Below are positions 25,391-34,755 of a DNA stretch of 40,129 bases, piece after piece. The notes below the pieces were generated by a model, which had not been told where the DNA came from, ran no database searches, and saw only the letters and a program-made list of their open reading frames with translations. The first letter of the stretch is position 1; each line of letters starts with the position of its first letter. This DNA is from Bacteroidetes bacterium CG18_big_fil_WC_8_21_14_2_50_41_14 (lineage in GTDB: Bacteria > Bacteroidota > Bacteroidia > Bacteroidales > F082): positions 2,830 through 42,958 of the forward strand of contig PCUL01000339.1 in the NCBI GenBank assembly GCA_002771745.1, in the 5' to 3' direction. The position numbers were made by a program, and so were the translations under genes.

Positions 25391-28300
25391 TTATTCATCA
25401 ACAGGAACGCCGAATCCAGCAAAGTCGACCAAGTAAATATAACCTTGTTCCTGAGCTGCTGGTGACCAACTTATGTGAAAATCAGAATAAAAGCCATTTG
25501 CGTCTGGTTTTCCAGCTTTTCTCCAATCTGTCCAATTGTCAAAATCTTTAGGTTTGGTTTGGTCAAATTTTAAGGTGTCTTCATAACTCCAGACGACGAC
25601 TTCATTAACTATCAATCTTTTAATTTGTACGTGGGTTATTAATTTCCCAGCATCTCTCGAAAGTTCACCTATAACTTTTGTTGATCCTTCTTTGAATAAC
25701 TCGTAAACAGTAAGAGGGTGTCCTCCATTTGGCACGACACGCCTTTGAATAAAAATAAGATCCCCACTTTTAATGTGCTCTGAAATGTATCCATTGACTC
25801 CATTATTAAAGTTGAAATTCTTGGCAGCCCAGCCAATATTTAATTTTTGAATGCCTGGTTCAACAGGTATTCCCAATCTAGCTTGGTATTGTTCCGGCAA
25901 TTCATATGGTTTAGAAGACTTCATAGCAAGTTCTCTCTCAAAATCTACTACCAGAAGACGATACTTTGCTCTTGAATAAGCAACGAAAGCAAGCCTTTTT
26001 TCTTCGTTTATTGTATCATTAATTTGTTCTTCAGTCAAATCTTCAAATTGATTGAATGCCAAATTTGAGTATGAGGGAGTTATTATTACACAGTCAAACT
26101 CCAGTCCTTTAACTTTGTGCATTGTTGTAAGAACGATTTCTGTTTCATGATTTTCGGAAGAAATATTTCCCAGGTGCTTTTCGTAAATCTTATATAGCTG
26201 GCCATCATCTTTATAGGTTAATTCGGTGATGAACTCTAAAAGGCTATTGAAAACCTGACCATCCTCTTGCTCATCCATATATTCTAAAACAATTGCATGG
26301 ATTACTTTGATGTAAAAGTGATTCCAATTGGGATTTTGGTTTATCAATTTGCTTATAAATTCTTGTAAGATTTGTTTGAAGTCTACAGGGATTTGTTGAC
26401 CAGTTTTAGATTTTAGGAATAGTATTACAGCGTGACATTCTCTAATACGAGTGAATTCGTATGGCAAGCTACCCTGAATACGAATTCGTACGTTTGGAAG
26501 GTGTAACCCTTTTACCTTTTGAAAACCTCTGTATACCTCATTGTTTGTTCGGAAGAGAATTGCTATTTGCTTATATGAAAGTAGACCAACTCTTTCTTCC
26601 ATTAATATAGATATTTGATCCCACCAATCGACCCCTTGTTCTGTTCTGTCAATTATTTGAGCATAATTAGTAGTGAAACCCTCTTCGGGTCTTTTTGTAG
26701 CTTGTGGAATTAAATGTTGGTGATTTGCAGGGAGTTTCAATAATTGACTGGCACAGTCCAATATGGCAGGGTATGAACGGTGGTTATTAACCAGGGTGAA
26801 TTCTTTTGGGTTAAATCTTTCATTAAAATCTTTATAGTAGTGGTAAGGATCCATTACTTTTCTAGAATATCCGTAAATACTCTGATTGGGGTCGCCAATA
26901 ATAAATAAATATGCCTTAGTTAATTCATTAAGTTTATAAAGTAAGTCCATTCTGGTTTCATCAATATCCTGAAATTCATCCACTAAGATATGTTTTAGCG
27001 GGGCTATTTGATTCATTATTATACCAGGGGTTTTCTTTAGAATTTCGAGAAGTGTTTTTTCCCATTGTTCAAAAGGAAGTCCTTCAATTTCGCTTTGAGC
27101 ATATTTTTTTGTTAATCCATGAAATGTATAAATTTTTATTCTTTTAGCCAGATTACCGTATCCTAAATCGTTGAATAGTTTACCAAGTCGTTCCTTTAAC
27201 TCTGAAACGACAGCTCTGTTATAGGCTAACACTAATATTTCTTCAGCGTTTATATTAAAATGATGGATTAGCCTGGCCACTCTTAGGGTTAAGGTGTGGG
27301 TTTTTCCGGAACCCGGACCAGCCATAACATTAATATTCTGGTTTGGTTCGGCAAAGTAAATTAGTCTTTGTTCATCATTTAGCCTCTCATTTTCTTGATA
27401 TTTAATCGCATCGCCTCTAAATTTAGTTAAAATGGGATCGTTTGGATCAAGTTTACTTTCGACCAGGTTAATCAGCTCTACTTTGTTTTTACTTGCAAAA
27501 AAGCCTTTAATAAAGGCGTCTTTTTCCTCAACCGAATCAATTTTGGATAGTACCTCAAGCGTGACTAATTTTAGCTCCCGTACTTCTTTCGCCTCTTCAA
27601 AGTTTTGGCAAATCTTATCATCAAAAGACTCTTTTTTTGTTTCATCAATTTTTTCAACAGAATTCAAATAAACTTCAATGCCAGTAGGAAGCAATCCCCC
27701 TGTTTTACAATATCCTAAAACGGATAGTATGAAAAGAAGGTCTGACAGATACTGTACATTTTCTTTAAAATTCAATTTAGAAATAATGTCAGGCCAATTG
27801 AAGGTCTTAATGTTTTGTTCGAAACCTTGTATTGCTACATAATCCAATAGCTTGAGGCAATCTGTTTCTAGTTGTGTGATTTTGTTTGACCATTCTTCTT
27901 TTTTGTGATAGCCATTAAATATTGATTGTCTTATCCTTATTTTTCGATTTCCATCAATAACCTTTTCCATTTTGGTTTCGTGCTTGGTTTTTCCAAGTAG
28001 GCGAATGATGGTAAAGGCATGTTTGAGGCGCTTTTTTGTGAGATCCTCACAATATTTTTCCTTATTTTTTAGGGCAGATTTTGTAGTCGGGTTCACATGC
28101 CATGGCAAGTCAATAAAATCAGTATATTCATTTAAACTTTCATTAAAGAGAAGATCCAAGGCATCACCATCAAATATCCTGGTTTCATTTTTAGGAACTG
28201 AATTCATGATTTCTCTTGCAAATGAGAATATTGTAATTAATGCAGGGTATTTATTGACCTTTGTTTTTAGTTTGGAGTAATGAACTAATTCATCTCTACG

Positions 28301-31300
28301 AAGATTAGTCGGCTCAATAACTACCTCTTGAATTAATTTTAAGATCCCAGCTCTATGATTTTTTAGTAAGGCAGTGAATAGATTTGCTAAACTAAGTCTA
28401 GATGAACTTCGCAACGAGGCAATGGAAAGCTGCACTACCTCATTTGACAATGCTTTATCTGGGAGCAAGGCAACTATTGCTCGGCAAACACTTTCGCAAT
28501 CTTTATCCGGACAGCTCTTTATACGTTCAGGTAAATTAATCAATGCGGCAGTCTCAAATTCTAAATGAGTGATGGTGAAGTATCCCAACCTAATTCTTTT
28601 TAATCGCTCTAACCAATGTAGCCCAATTCTAAATGTATTAACCAGATCATCGTTTACAGAATCTTTTTCGTTTGAATAAAGATTAAATGGCACAGCCACT
28701 GGCACTTCATTATCAGGTACTAAAGGTTTGAACTTTGCTATATATTTCTCTAATACCAACATTACATCTTTTATCTCATGCCAAGAAATACTGCTTTTAT
28801 GCAGAAGACTCTTTAAAGTAGCAAAATCTTTATTAGTAGTAAGGCAAATTGTTTGTATCGGATTTCCTTGGGAATTAAAACCTGCTGCCAAACGTTGTTC
28901 TTCATTTCGGCCAGCCCTACCAACTTCTTGCAGGAAATCTTCAAAAGTACTTGGAGGTGAATAATGACTTAAATAGTGAATGTTAGGGATGTCCATTCCC
29001 ATGCCAAATGCTTTTGTTGCAAACAGCAATACTGTTTCACCTGACTTATATTTCTCGTATGTATCTTTTCGATCTTCGGCATCCATTCCTGCATGAAAAG
29101 CACCAACCTTATCAGCAAAACTACACTTGGGTCCAAATACTTTAATCAGGCTGTCCTTCATTAATAGTGAACATTCTTCAACTTTTTTTCTGCTTCTCAC
29201 AAAAACAATTACCCTACTTAGATCAGGATTAAACTTACTTGCTCTTAAATACTCGGCAATTTCAAGAAGTTTATCGTCTTCTACCACATTATGCTTGAAG
29301 TCAATTTTAATGTGGTCTCTGACAGGATTGTAATTTTTCTCCATACCAGTAACGGTTGAAATGCCTGGCATAAAAAGGCTTATATCTTCAAATACTTGCT
29401 CTGAAATTGTTGCAGAAAACAAGAGCTTACGCATTTGATAGACATCAGAGAAACCAGTGACCTTTCTGGCCGCATTTAAGTAATCGGGTCGAAACTCATG
29501 ACCCCATTGTGAAATACAGTGTGCTTCATCAAAAACGAAATACTCTAATCCATTGTCAGCATCCATCCTAGTGAGAAGACAGTTTTCAAAAGAACGAGAT
29601 CTAAACCTTTCGGGAGTTATGTATAGGAGAGCAATCTCACCACCAGCGATCCTGCGATAAATATTTTTAATTTCCACGAAGGATTTATCGCCGCTTAAAA
29701 ACTCAACATTGCTATAAAAGCCTTTATTCCATAGGGTGTCAACCTGATCCTCTATCAAAGCACGTAATGGACTAATAACAATTGAAAGTTTACAGGAAAA
29801 AGCTGACCTAAATAAAGCAGGTCCTTGAAACAACAAAGACTTACCTGCTCCGGTTGGTAGAGAAATGAGCAAATCTTTCTTTGAAGGTAAAATGTCGTTT
29901 AAGCATGGGTGCTGATAATCGTACCATGGATAAGGAGTCCCGCCGTCATCAGGAATTAAAAAGATTTGCCGAAGTATTTCTTTTGCTTCATCCACATCAA
30001 AATCGGTATTGGCGTTTATGTGTACCGAGGAAAAGAATTCATCAGCAATTTCTTTATCCCTATCATAATCAGCTTCCGTATGCCACATTTGAGCGTTCTT
30101 AGCATTGATATTCAAACTTTTCTCAATGCCGTAATAATCTGTAAGTCTTGTATCACACAGGAAGAGTTGCGAATCCTGATTGTTATCAAAAAGCATTTTA
30201 TAGTAATAATCAATAAGTGGTTTATGGACCTTTATAAGGGAGAACACATCATAATCCCTTTTGACAGAATTACTATCAGTTTGATAATCATCTTCCTTTT
30301 GCTCTTCACTTGTTTGTATATCCGACGAAGTCTTTCCCTTCAACATTTGCGACTTTTCTTGCAACAAAAAACTATCCCATATAAAATCCAATGGCCCGGC
30401 ATAATTGCTTGAAATTACTTTATCCAAGGACTTGAAAGAAGTTATTAATAACTTCTTAGATGACTTATGTGAATGCAGAAGCTCGACCTGTCGTGCTAAA
30501 GAAGCCTTTGAGTCAGGAATGAAATAACCTATCTTTCTAGCATAAGCTGACAGGTTTTCAGATTCCAACTCATCATTTACAATTAGAACTTTAGGAGTGT
30601 TTGTTTTGCTGATACCCTCAAATAATCTGAATTGATATGTCCAATAAATTTTTCTGTAAAGCGATTCCGGATTAACACGTTTTTGTTCAGCAATATAACC
30701 AGACTTTCGGGCATCTGGCCTCATGATGAAAGCATTTGGTTTAGTAAAAGATTCATCGATCCAATGAATATAAGAAATTTCTTTTGGAGCCAAGTCGTTT
30801 AAGATTGCTTCAAAGTTTAGATTGCACCATACTTTGAACTTACCCTTGCCGATTTTTTCTAACCATATATTTTGAACATTCTCAGGAAATTCAATGATGC
30901 CTAATTTTATACAATGACTTTGCTCAAGACTGATGAAACTTTTACCACCTGACATTTGCAGCCAAATAGGTTCATTTTTTAATCTATCGAAAATTAAAGC
31001 AAAATCAAGGTCCTGTCCTAATTGCAATCTGTTTGTTAGATTGTACAATTCGTTACCAATTACTATTACTTTTAAGTCTGAAATCAGATCTCTGTTCTGT
31101 TTAAGGATTTCAATGTCAGTAGGTTTAATACAGATGGGTTTGTTACCTACATTTCTGAGGTCCGCCCCAACATTGTCACAAATGAGCGTGGCCTGCTCAT
31201 GCGACAACTTCAGTTGAATTGCAACTGGTAAGTGTTGAAAATAGGGTGTCAATCCTTTTAGAATATAGTTGTCTACAAACCGGCAAAGGATAGTACTGAG

Positions 31301-33556
31301 CAGTTTATCATGACTTAAAGTTGCTTCAATTTTTTCTTTGTTTAAGCAAAAACCCAATGACTTGCTATCTGAATAAAATGTTAGGTCAAATTGATGGGAC
31401 AATGTGTTCCATATAAATTCCGGAGCAATTATTAGCTTATCCCCTTCCTCATCAAATTTTTCTTTGAGTTGAATAAATGTTTGCTCAGAGATATTTTGGT
31501 TTGTTGGATTTGGACGGTAAAATTCATGCGACTGTTTTACAAAATATTCATAATCTAACAATGCCCAATTCGGGTTAAGCCTCATTTGAGTGATTGCCTC
31601 AATTACTTTTTGAGGCAATAAATCTTTCATTATCTCATAGTTGTCTTCTGAAACCACTATTCTTGATAACTGATTTTTGAATAAAAGATAAGTAAGTTCC
31701 GCGTCAGATGCCGCACTGTGTTGTGCTTTAAGACCGTAACTGAAGCGTTCAGGGTTTAGCAACATTTCCACCTCAAGCGTATCCCATATTAAATCAGCGG
31801 CAGGTGAAGCACCATGATTAGCTAATATCGGAAGGTCAAACTCTTTAATGTTTTGACCTATTATTAATGTTTCAGAATTAATGCGCTTTACCAGTTCTGA
31901 AATGCCATCCTCCTGATTATCAAAATCTGTTTCCCTTTTAGTTCCTTCTTGACATTTCCAGGCATACTCGCTTATTTTTTCGCGATCAGACTCTAAATCG
32001 AAACACAAGAAGTCAATTTTTGAAAATTCTGTTTCAAGTATGCCAGCGATGTATTTTTCCTGATAATTATTTAGGGAAGGAAAAGAAGAATAGCAAGAAA
32101 GGATTTTGTTAGGTGGTAGCTTTTCGATAAAGTTAGACTTTTCATCATCGGTTTTTAACCCATTAATATACTCCATTGTAACAACTTCAGACAACTCGTG
32201 TATAAAGCCTTTGAAATACAATTCGACATAGAATTGATTGTTCTTTCCAACAAAATTAGCTTCCTCTAAAACAATGGAAGGAAATAGTTTTTTGAATGAT
32301 TCCAGGAAATTGGTAGCCGTTTCAAACTCTTCCACTGTATTAATTAGCCACCCTTGGCTAATTAAATACTTAAATGTCTCTTCAACTTGTTGAGAGGAGC
32401 CTTGTTCTTTATGCAACTTTAATAAGATCTGTTGCAAAGTCTGCCAATCTAATATGGGCAAAATTTCAGTATACCAAATGTCAATTTCTTTTTGGCTGGA
32501 TGGGATTGGAAGTATATCCAAATCGCCCTGAGCCCATAACGCAAAGCTGATTTTATTCAGAGATTTTTCTCTGTTTTTAAAAATTGCATGAAAAAAAGAA
32601 AAACCTTTAATGTTTTTGATCTCGTTATTTATTTCGGCAACATTCATCTCTTCAAAGTCGCTTATTACTTCGCCGTAAATAGACTTTAGATCAGCTACAC
32701 TAAGTTCAGTTTGGAGAAAATTTGCCAGCCATTCTATTGAACTTTTAAATTCTTGAAGATTGGGTAAAAGTTTGGTTATGATTTTCTTTCCGAAATCGAT
32801 GCAGTCTGATTTTTGAATTGACTCTTCCGGTAATATTGTGGCTTTCCAACTTGAAGATCGATATTTTGCGGTAATCATAGCAAAGCCAATCTCATACTTC
32901 TCAGATAAAGTAATCGCTTCCTCTAACTGATTACTCAATAATGGATAAGCGAAAGATTTTGATTCGGATTCTTTATTAAAAATAAAAACAGGAATTTTAT
33001 TTGATACCCTTATGGCATCTAATTCACCTGGTTTTTTACTTGATGCGGTTGTTTCAAAGGTTAAAATGTCATCATATACAATCTCTGGAGTAATCAATTT
33101 TGATCCTTTGAAATGGAAGTCCCTATGATCATCGTAACTATAAACAAATCCATAATTCTTTGATGTTTCGAACACTTTAACCCTGCCAAGCTTTTTACTG
33201 GATGAAGGTAATCTTGCAGGTTTATTACGAGTTGGTATTTTATCGATGTTTTTTAGCTGGTCAAAAGCAACCAATTTGTTTTCGGGTGCTACTTTGGCAG
33301 GAATTAAACTGTCGTAATTACTTACTCGTTGCCCTTTTAAAACCTTTTCGAGTTTTGACCTCAAATCCATTCTGGTAAACTTGGTTGCTGTTCGTGGATC
33401 AATGTCAACTGCAATTCTGAATAATTTAAGCGCATCGTCTGCCTGTTGGTTATTGATTTTTTCAAACCTGGACAAATTAAGTCCAAGGTGCTTCAATACA
33501 GTTTTAAGTTTTTCTACATCTATATTTTCACTCAATAGTTTGTCGCTAATTGACAT
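25391..33556 (-). CDS. Giant fusion: cold-shock-like domain, DEDDh exonuclease, RecQ helicase and UvrD helicase
   Basis: One open frame of 2721 aa. Residues of about 122-186 resemble a cold-shock/OB domain (GRVKVFETSKNYGFV). About 514-630 is a DnaQ-like exonuclease with D520/E522 (FDLES), D574 (EFDLP) and H613/D618 (HSAASDAE), the DEDDh set. About 640-1190 is unassigned. About 1205-1570 is a complete RecQ-type SF2 helicase: SLPTGAGKS (K1239), FDEAH, FSATIS, FHAGMD, GMGMDIP and QEVGRAGR. A winged-helix-like stretch is possible at about 1630-1670. About 2055-2540 is a UvrD/Rep SF1 helicase: AGPGSGKT, VDEFQDID, GDPNQSIYGY, TTMHKVKGLEF and VAYSRAKYR. A small tail domain follows (2590-2721). All catalytic motifs look intact. 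The gene is visibly more AT-rich than the left-half genes and is flanked by repeats. A DNA repair or phage-defence role is inference. Confidence 0.9.
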   Translation of the reverse strand: MSISDKLLSENIDVEKLKTVLKHLGLNLSRFEKINNQQADDALKLFRIAVDIDPRTATKFTRMDLRSKLEKVLKGQRVSNYDSLIPAKVAPENKLVAFDQLKNIDKIPTRNKPARLPSSSKKLGRVKVFETSKNYGFVYSYDDHRDFHFKGSKLITPEIVYDDILTFETTASSKKPGELDAIRVSNKIPVFIFNKESESKSFAYPLLSNQLEEAITLSEKYEIGFAMITAKYRSSSWKATILPEESIQKSDCIDFGKKIITKLLPNLQEFKSSIEWLANFLQTELSVADLKSIYGEVISDFEEMNVAEINNEIKNIKGFSFFHAIFKNREKSLNKISFALWAQGDLDILPIPSSQKEIDIWYTEILPILDWQTLQQILLKLHKEQGSSQQVEETFKYLISQGWLINTVEEFETATNFLESFKKLFPSIVLEEANFVGKNNQFYVELYFKGFIHELSEVVTMEYINGLKTDDEKSNFIEKLPPNKILSCYSSFPSLNNYQEKYIAGILETEFSKIDFLCFDLESDREKISEYAWKCQEGTKRETDFDNQEDGISELVKRINSETLIIGQNIKEFDLPILANHGASPAADLIWDTLEVEMLLNPERFSYGLKAQHSAASDAELTYLLFKNQLSRIVVSEDNYEIMKDLLPQKVIEAITQMRLNPNWALLDYEYFVKQSHEFYRPNPTNQNISEQTFIQLKEKFDEEGDKLIIAPEFIWNTLSHQFDLTFYSDSKSLGFCLNKEKIEATLSHDKLLSTILCRFVDNYILKGLTPYFQHLPVAIQLKLSHEQATLICDNVGADLRNVGNKPICIKPTDIEILKQNRDLISDLKVIVIGNELYNLTNRLQLGQDLDFALIFDRLKNEPIWLQMSGGKSFISLEQSHCIKLGIIEFPENVQNIWLEKIGKGKFKVWCNLNFEAILNDLAPKEISYIHWIDESFTKPNAFIMRPDARKSGYIAEQKRVNPESLYRKIYWTYQFRLFEGISKTNTPKVLIVNDELESENLSAYARKIGYFIPDSKASLARQVELLHSHKSSKKLLITSFKSLDKVISSNYAGPLDFIWDSFLLQEKSQMLKGKTSSDIQTSEEQKEDDYQTDSNSVKRDYDVFSLIKVHKPLIDYYYKMLFDNNQDSQLFLCDTRLTDYYGIEKSLNINAKNAQMWHTEADYDRDKEIADEFFSSVHINANTDFDVDEAKEILRQIFLIPDDGGTPYPWYDYQHPCLNDILPSKKDLLISLPTGAGKSLLFQGPALFRSAFSCKLSIVISPLRALIEDQVDTLWNKGFYSNVEFLSGDKSFVEIKNIYRRIAGGEIALLYITPERFRSRSFENCLLTRMDADNGLEYFVFDEAHCISQWGHEFRPDYLNAARKVTGFSDVYQMRKLLFSATISEQVFEDISLFMPGISTVTGMEKNYNPVRDHIKIDFKHNVVEDDKLLEIAEYLRASKFNPDLSRVIVFVRSRKKVEECSLLMKDSLIKVFGPKCSFADKVGAFHAGMDAEDRKDTYEKYKSGETVLLFATKAFGMGMDIPNIHYLSHYSPPSTFEDFLQEVGRAGRNEEQRLAAGFNSQGNPIQTICLTTNKDFATLKSLLHKSSISWHEIKDVMLVLEKYIAKFKPLVPDNEVPVAVPFNLYSNEKDSVNDDLVNTFRIGLHWLERLKRIRLGYFTITHLEFETAALINLPERIKSCPDKDCESVCRAIVALLPDKALSNEVVQLSIASLRSSSRLSLANLFTALLKNHRAGILKLIQEVVIEPTNLRRDELVHYSKLKTKVNKYPALITIFSFAREIMNSVPKNETRIFDGDALDLLFNESLNEYTDFIDLPWHVNPTTKSALKNKEKYCEDLTKKRLKHAFTIIRLLGKTKHETKMEKVIDGNRKIRIRQSIFNGYHKKEEWSNKITQLETDCLKLLDYVAIQGFEQNIKTFNWPDIISKLNFKENVQYLSDLLFILSVLGYCKTGGLLPTGIEVYLNSVEKIDETKKESFDDKICQNFEEAKEVRELKLVTLEVLSKIDSVEEKDAFIKGFFASKNKVELINLVESKLDPNDPILTKFRGDAIKYQENERLNDEQRLIYFAEPNQNINVMAGPGSGKTHTLTLRVARLIHHFNINAEEILVLAYNRAVVSELKERLGKLFNDLGYGNLAKRIKIYTFHGLTKKYAQSEIEGLPFEQWEKTLLEILKKTPGIIMNQIAPLKHILVDEFQDIDETRMDLLYKLNELTKAYLFIIGDPNQSIYGYSRKVMDPYHYYKDFNERFNPKEFTLVNNHRSYPAILDCASQLLKLPANHQHLIPQATKRPEEGFTTNYAQIIDRTEQGVDWWDQISILMEERVGLLSYKQIAILFRTNNEVYRGFQKVKGLHLPNVRIRIQGSLPYEFTRIRECHAVILFLKSKTGQQIPVDFKQILQEFISKLINQNPNWNHFYIKVIHAIVLEYMDEQEDGQVFNSLLEFITELTYKDDGQLYKIYEKHLGNISSENHETEIVLTTMHKVKGLEFDCVIITPSYSNLAFNQFEDLTEEQINDTINEEKRLAFVAYSRAKYRLLVVDFERELAMKSSKPYELPEQYQARLGIPVEPGIQKLNIGWAAKNFNFNNGVNGYISEHIKSGDLIFIQRRVVPNGGHPLTVYELFKEGSTKVIGELSRDAGKLITHVQIKRLIVNEVVVWSYEDTLKFDQTKPKDFDNWTDWRKAGKPDANGFYSDFHISWSPAAQEQGYIYLVDFAGFGVPVDE

Positions 33557-33764
33557 GTGTAATTGTATTTTATCTTAAAATTTACAAAAAGTACTATTAG
33601 TAGCTTAAGCTATCCAATCAGTCTGCAAGTTAGCAATAACATTCGATGATTCAATCACATTTTTATCATTTTTTAAAATAGTGTCAGTAATAAGTAGGAC
33701 AATGAGGGTTCTCCAATGGAGGAGTCAAGGTAACAGTTAGATGAATTTGCTGGAGCCCCCTTCC

Positions 33765-33795
33765 CTCGTACTCGTTTGAGCGAAGCGGTAACGAG
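33765..33795. repeat. Palindromic intergenic repeat, copy 1
   Basis: CTCGTACTCGTTTGAGCGAAGCGGTAACGAG. The ends ACTCGTT and AACGAG can pair to form a hairpin. It is followed by a TGCCTACC/GGTAGGT palindrome. It differs from copies 2 and 3 at one base. Confidence 0.85.
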
Positions 33796-33867
33796 CTTGC
33801 CTACCTTCGGTAGGTAAACCTACCTTCATGCCTCCATGCCTACGGCAGGTAAACCTGCCACCCTTCC

Positions 33868-33898
33868 CTCGTACTCGTTTGAGCGTAGCGGTAACGAG
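33868..33898. repeat. Palindromic intergenic repeat, copy 2
   Basis: This 31-base copy, CTCGTACTCGTTTGAGCGTAGC..., is identical to copy 3 and is preceded by the palindrome GGCAGGTAAACCTGCC. The hairpin is followed by TATTTTT, so it could act as a terminator. Confidence 0.85.
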
Positions 33899-33990
33899 TA
33901 TTTTTAACCAGCAGCCAGTTTTTTTCTGTAGAAATGATGGGGATTGGTAGTATGATACACCAGACTCTTACGCTCGTGCCTCGCCCCTCA

Positions 33991-34021
33991 CTCGTACTCG
34001 TTTGAGCGTAGCGGTAACGAG
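33991..34021. repeat. Palindromic intergenic repeat, copy 3
   Basis: Identical in 31 bases to copy 2. It is followed at 34033 by CAAGTGCAA, the first bases of the block shared by the elements at 35815 and 37481. Confidence 0.85.
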
Positions 34022-34103
34022 TATCCGACAGCCAAGTGCAACACCACTTAGAAGGATTTGTGCTCAGTAAACAATTGCGTTAGTTCATATAACCTATATC
34101 AAT

Positions 34104-34122
34104 TATACGCACAAACATATAA
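34104..34122 (+). promoter_or_regulatory. Candidate HipB operator, distal copy
   Basis: TATACGCACAAACATATAA matches the copy at 34144-34162 at 16 of 19 positions, 40 bases away. Further CATATAA half-sites lie at about 34086 and at the hipB start. The arrangement suits cooperative binding by an autorepressor. Confidence 0.5.
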
Positions 34123-34143
34123 ATACTTAAACTTTTCATCATA

Positions 34144-34162
34144 TATACGCACTTGCATATAA
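34144..34162 (+). promoter_or_regulatory. Candidate HipB operator, proximal copy
   Basis: TATACGCACTTGCATATAA lies immediately upstream of the -7 box at 34170, over the expected -33 region, so a bound repressor would block RNA polymerase. Confidence 0.55.
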
Positions 34163-34169
34163 TTTTATA

Positions 34170-34177
34170 TATATTTG
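34170..34177 (+). promoter_or_regulatory. Candidate -7 box for hipBST
   Basis: TATATTTG matches TAnnTTTG and ends 24 bases before the hipB ATG, with the candidate operators just upstream. Confidence 0.5.
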
Positions 34178-34201
34178 CAATATTATATTTAATTACATAT
34201 A

Positions 34202-34426
34202 ATGAAAACTATATCGCAATTTGTAAAAAATCGCCGCAAGGAGGTAAACCTTACCCAGGAAGAGTTTGCCCAACGGGCGGGCGTTGCCCTTACCGTGATA
34301 AGAAAAATTGAACAGGGAAAAACTAACCTTAACATGGATAAGGTAAACCTTGTACTTAGTATGTTTGGGCATGAGTTGGCAGCGGTTAGTAGTAAGGAAT
34401 TAAGAAACACAAAAGGTGAATCATGA
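34202..34426 (+). CDS. hipB: HipB-like antitoxin/repressor (XRE helix-turn-helix)
   Basis: The 74-aa protein is a single XRE/Cro-type DNA-binding domain (ISQFVKNRRKEVNLTQEEFA, then AGVALTVIRKIEQGKTNL). In HipBA and HipBST modules HipB binds operator repeats and the kinase and represses its own operon. The TATACGCAC..CATATAA repeats upstream are good operator candidates. Its stop overlaps the hipS start as ATGA, so the two are translationally coupled. It is somewhat shorter than E. coli HipB. Confidence 0.9.
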   Translation: MKTISQFVKNRRKEVNLTQEEFAQRAGVALTVIRKIEQGKTNLNMDKVNLVLSMFGHELAAVSSKELRNTKGES

Positions 34427-34755
34427 GAAAAGCGCTCATATATTATGGCGATGCTGTTGCAGGTACTTTAACTGAATCTGACGATGGGGATTATGTTTTC
34501 AAATATGGTGATGAATATATCAAAGCCCATCCCAATCAACCCATTACACTCACCATGCCGGTTACTAACAAAGAGTTTAAGGACAATCGTTTATTTGCCT
34601 TCTTTGAAGGATTAATCCCCGAAGGCTGGCTACTGGATGTGGCTGCAAAAAACTGGAAGATTAACCCCAACGACAGAATGGGACTATTACTGGCATGCTG
34701 CAAAAACTGCATCGGGGCAGTTAGTGTAATACCAATACCTGAAGATAATGAATAA
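34423..34755 (+). CDS. hipS: HipS-like protein: stand-alone HipA N-terminal subdomain
   Basis: The 110-aa protein (MRKALIYYGDAVAGTLTESDDGDYVFKYG) corresponds to the N-subdomain 1 of HipA kinases, with the conserved PVTNKEFKDNRLFAFFEGLIPEG. In classical HipA this segment is fused to the kinase. In the HipBST systems described in E. coli it is a separate protein, HipS, that acts as the antitoxin. The order B-S-T and the overlaps (4 bases with hipB, 8 with hipT) match that design. A frameshifted classical hipA is the alternative, but hipT has its own start and an extra N-terminal motif. Confidence 0.88.
   Translation: MRKALIYYGDAVAGTLTESDDGDYVFKYGDEYIKAHPNQPITLTMPVTNKEFKDNRLFAFFEGLIPEGWLLDVAAKNWKINPNDRMGLLLACCKNCIGAVSVIPIPEDNE

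Larger units (their letters stand above)
33557..34201. other. Repeat-rich intergenic region between the helicase and hipBST
   Basis: About 645 bases between divergent genes. It holds three copies of the palindromic repeat (33765, 33868, 33991), two GGCAGGT/ACCTGCC-type palindromes around 33796-33862, and the hipB control region at its right end. No credible ORF was found. Confidence 0.7.

Noticed and set aside
29966-30412. 148-aa plus-strand ORF inside the helicase gene
   Set aside because: Antisense to conserved helicase coding sequence; its hydrophobic composition reflects the AT-rich opposite strand.
25391-33556. Artificial fusion of separate recQ and uvrD genes by assembly error
   Set aside because: The frame is open for over 8 kb without stops and each junction is filled with plausible linker protein. 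An error would almost surely break the frame.
33765-34021. CRISPR array
   Set aside because: Only three copies with uneven spacing of about 70-90 bases that themselves contain palindromes; further copies lie kilobases away and no cas genes are present.
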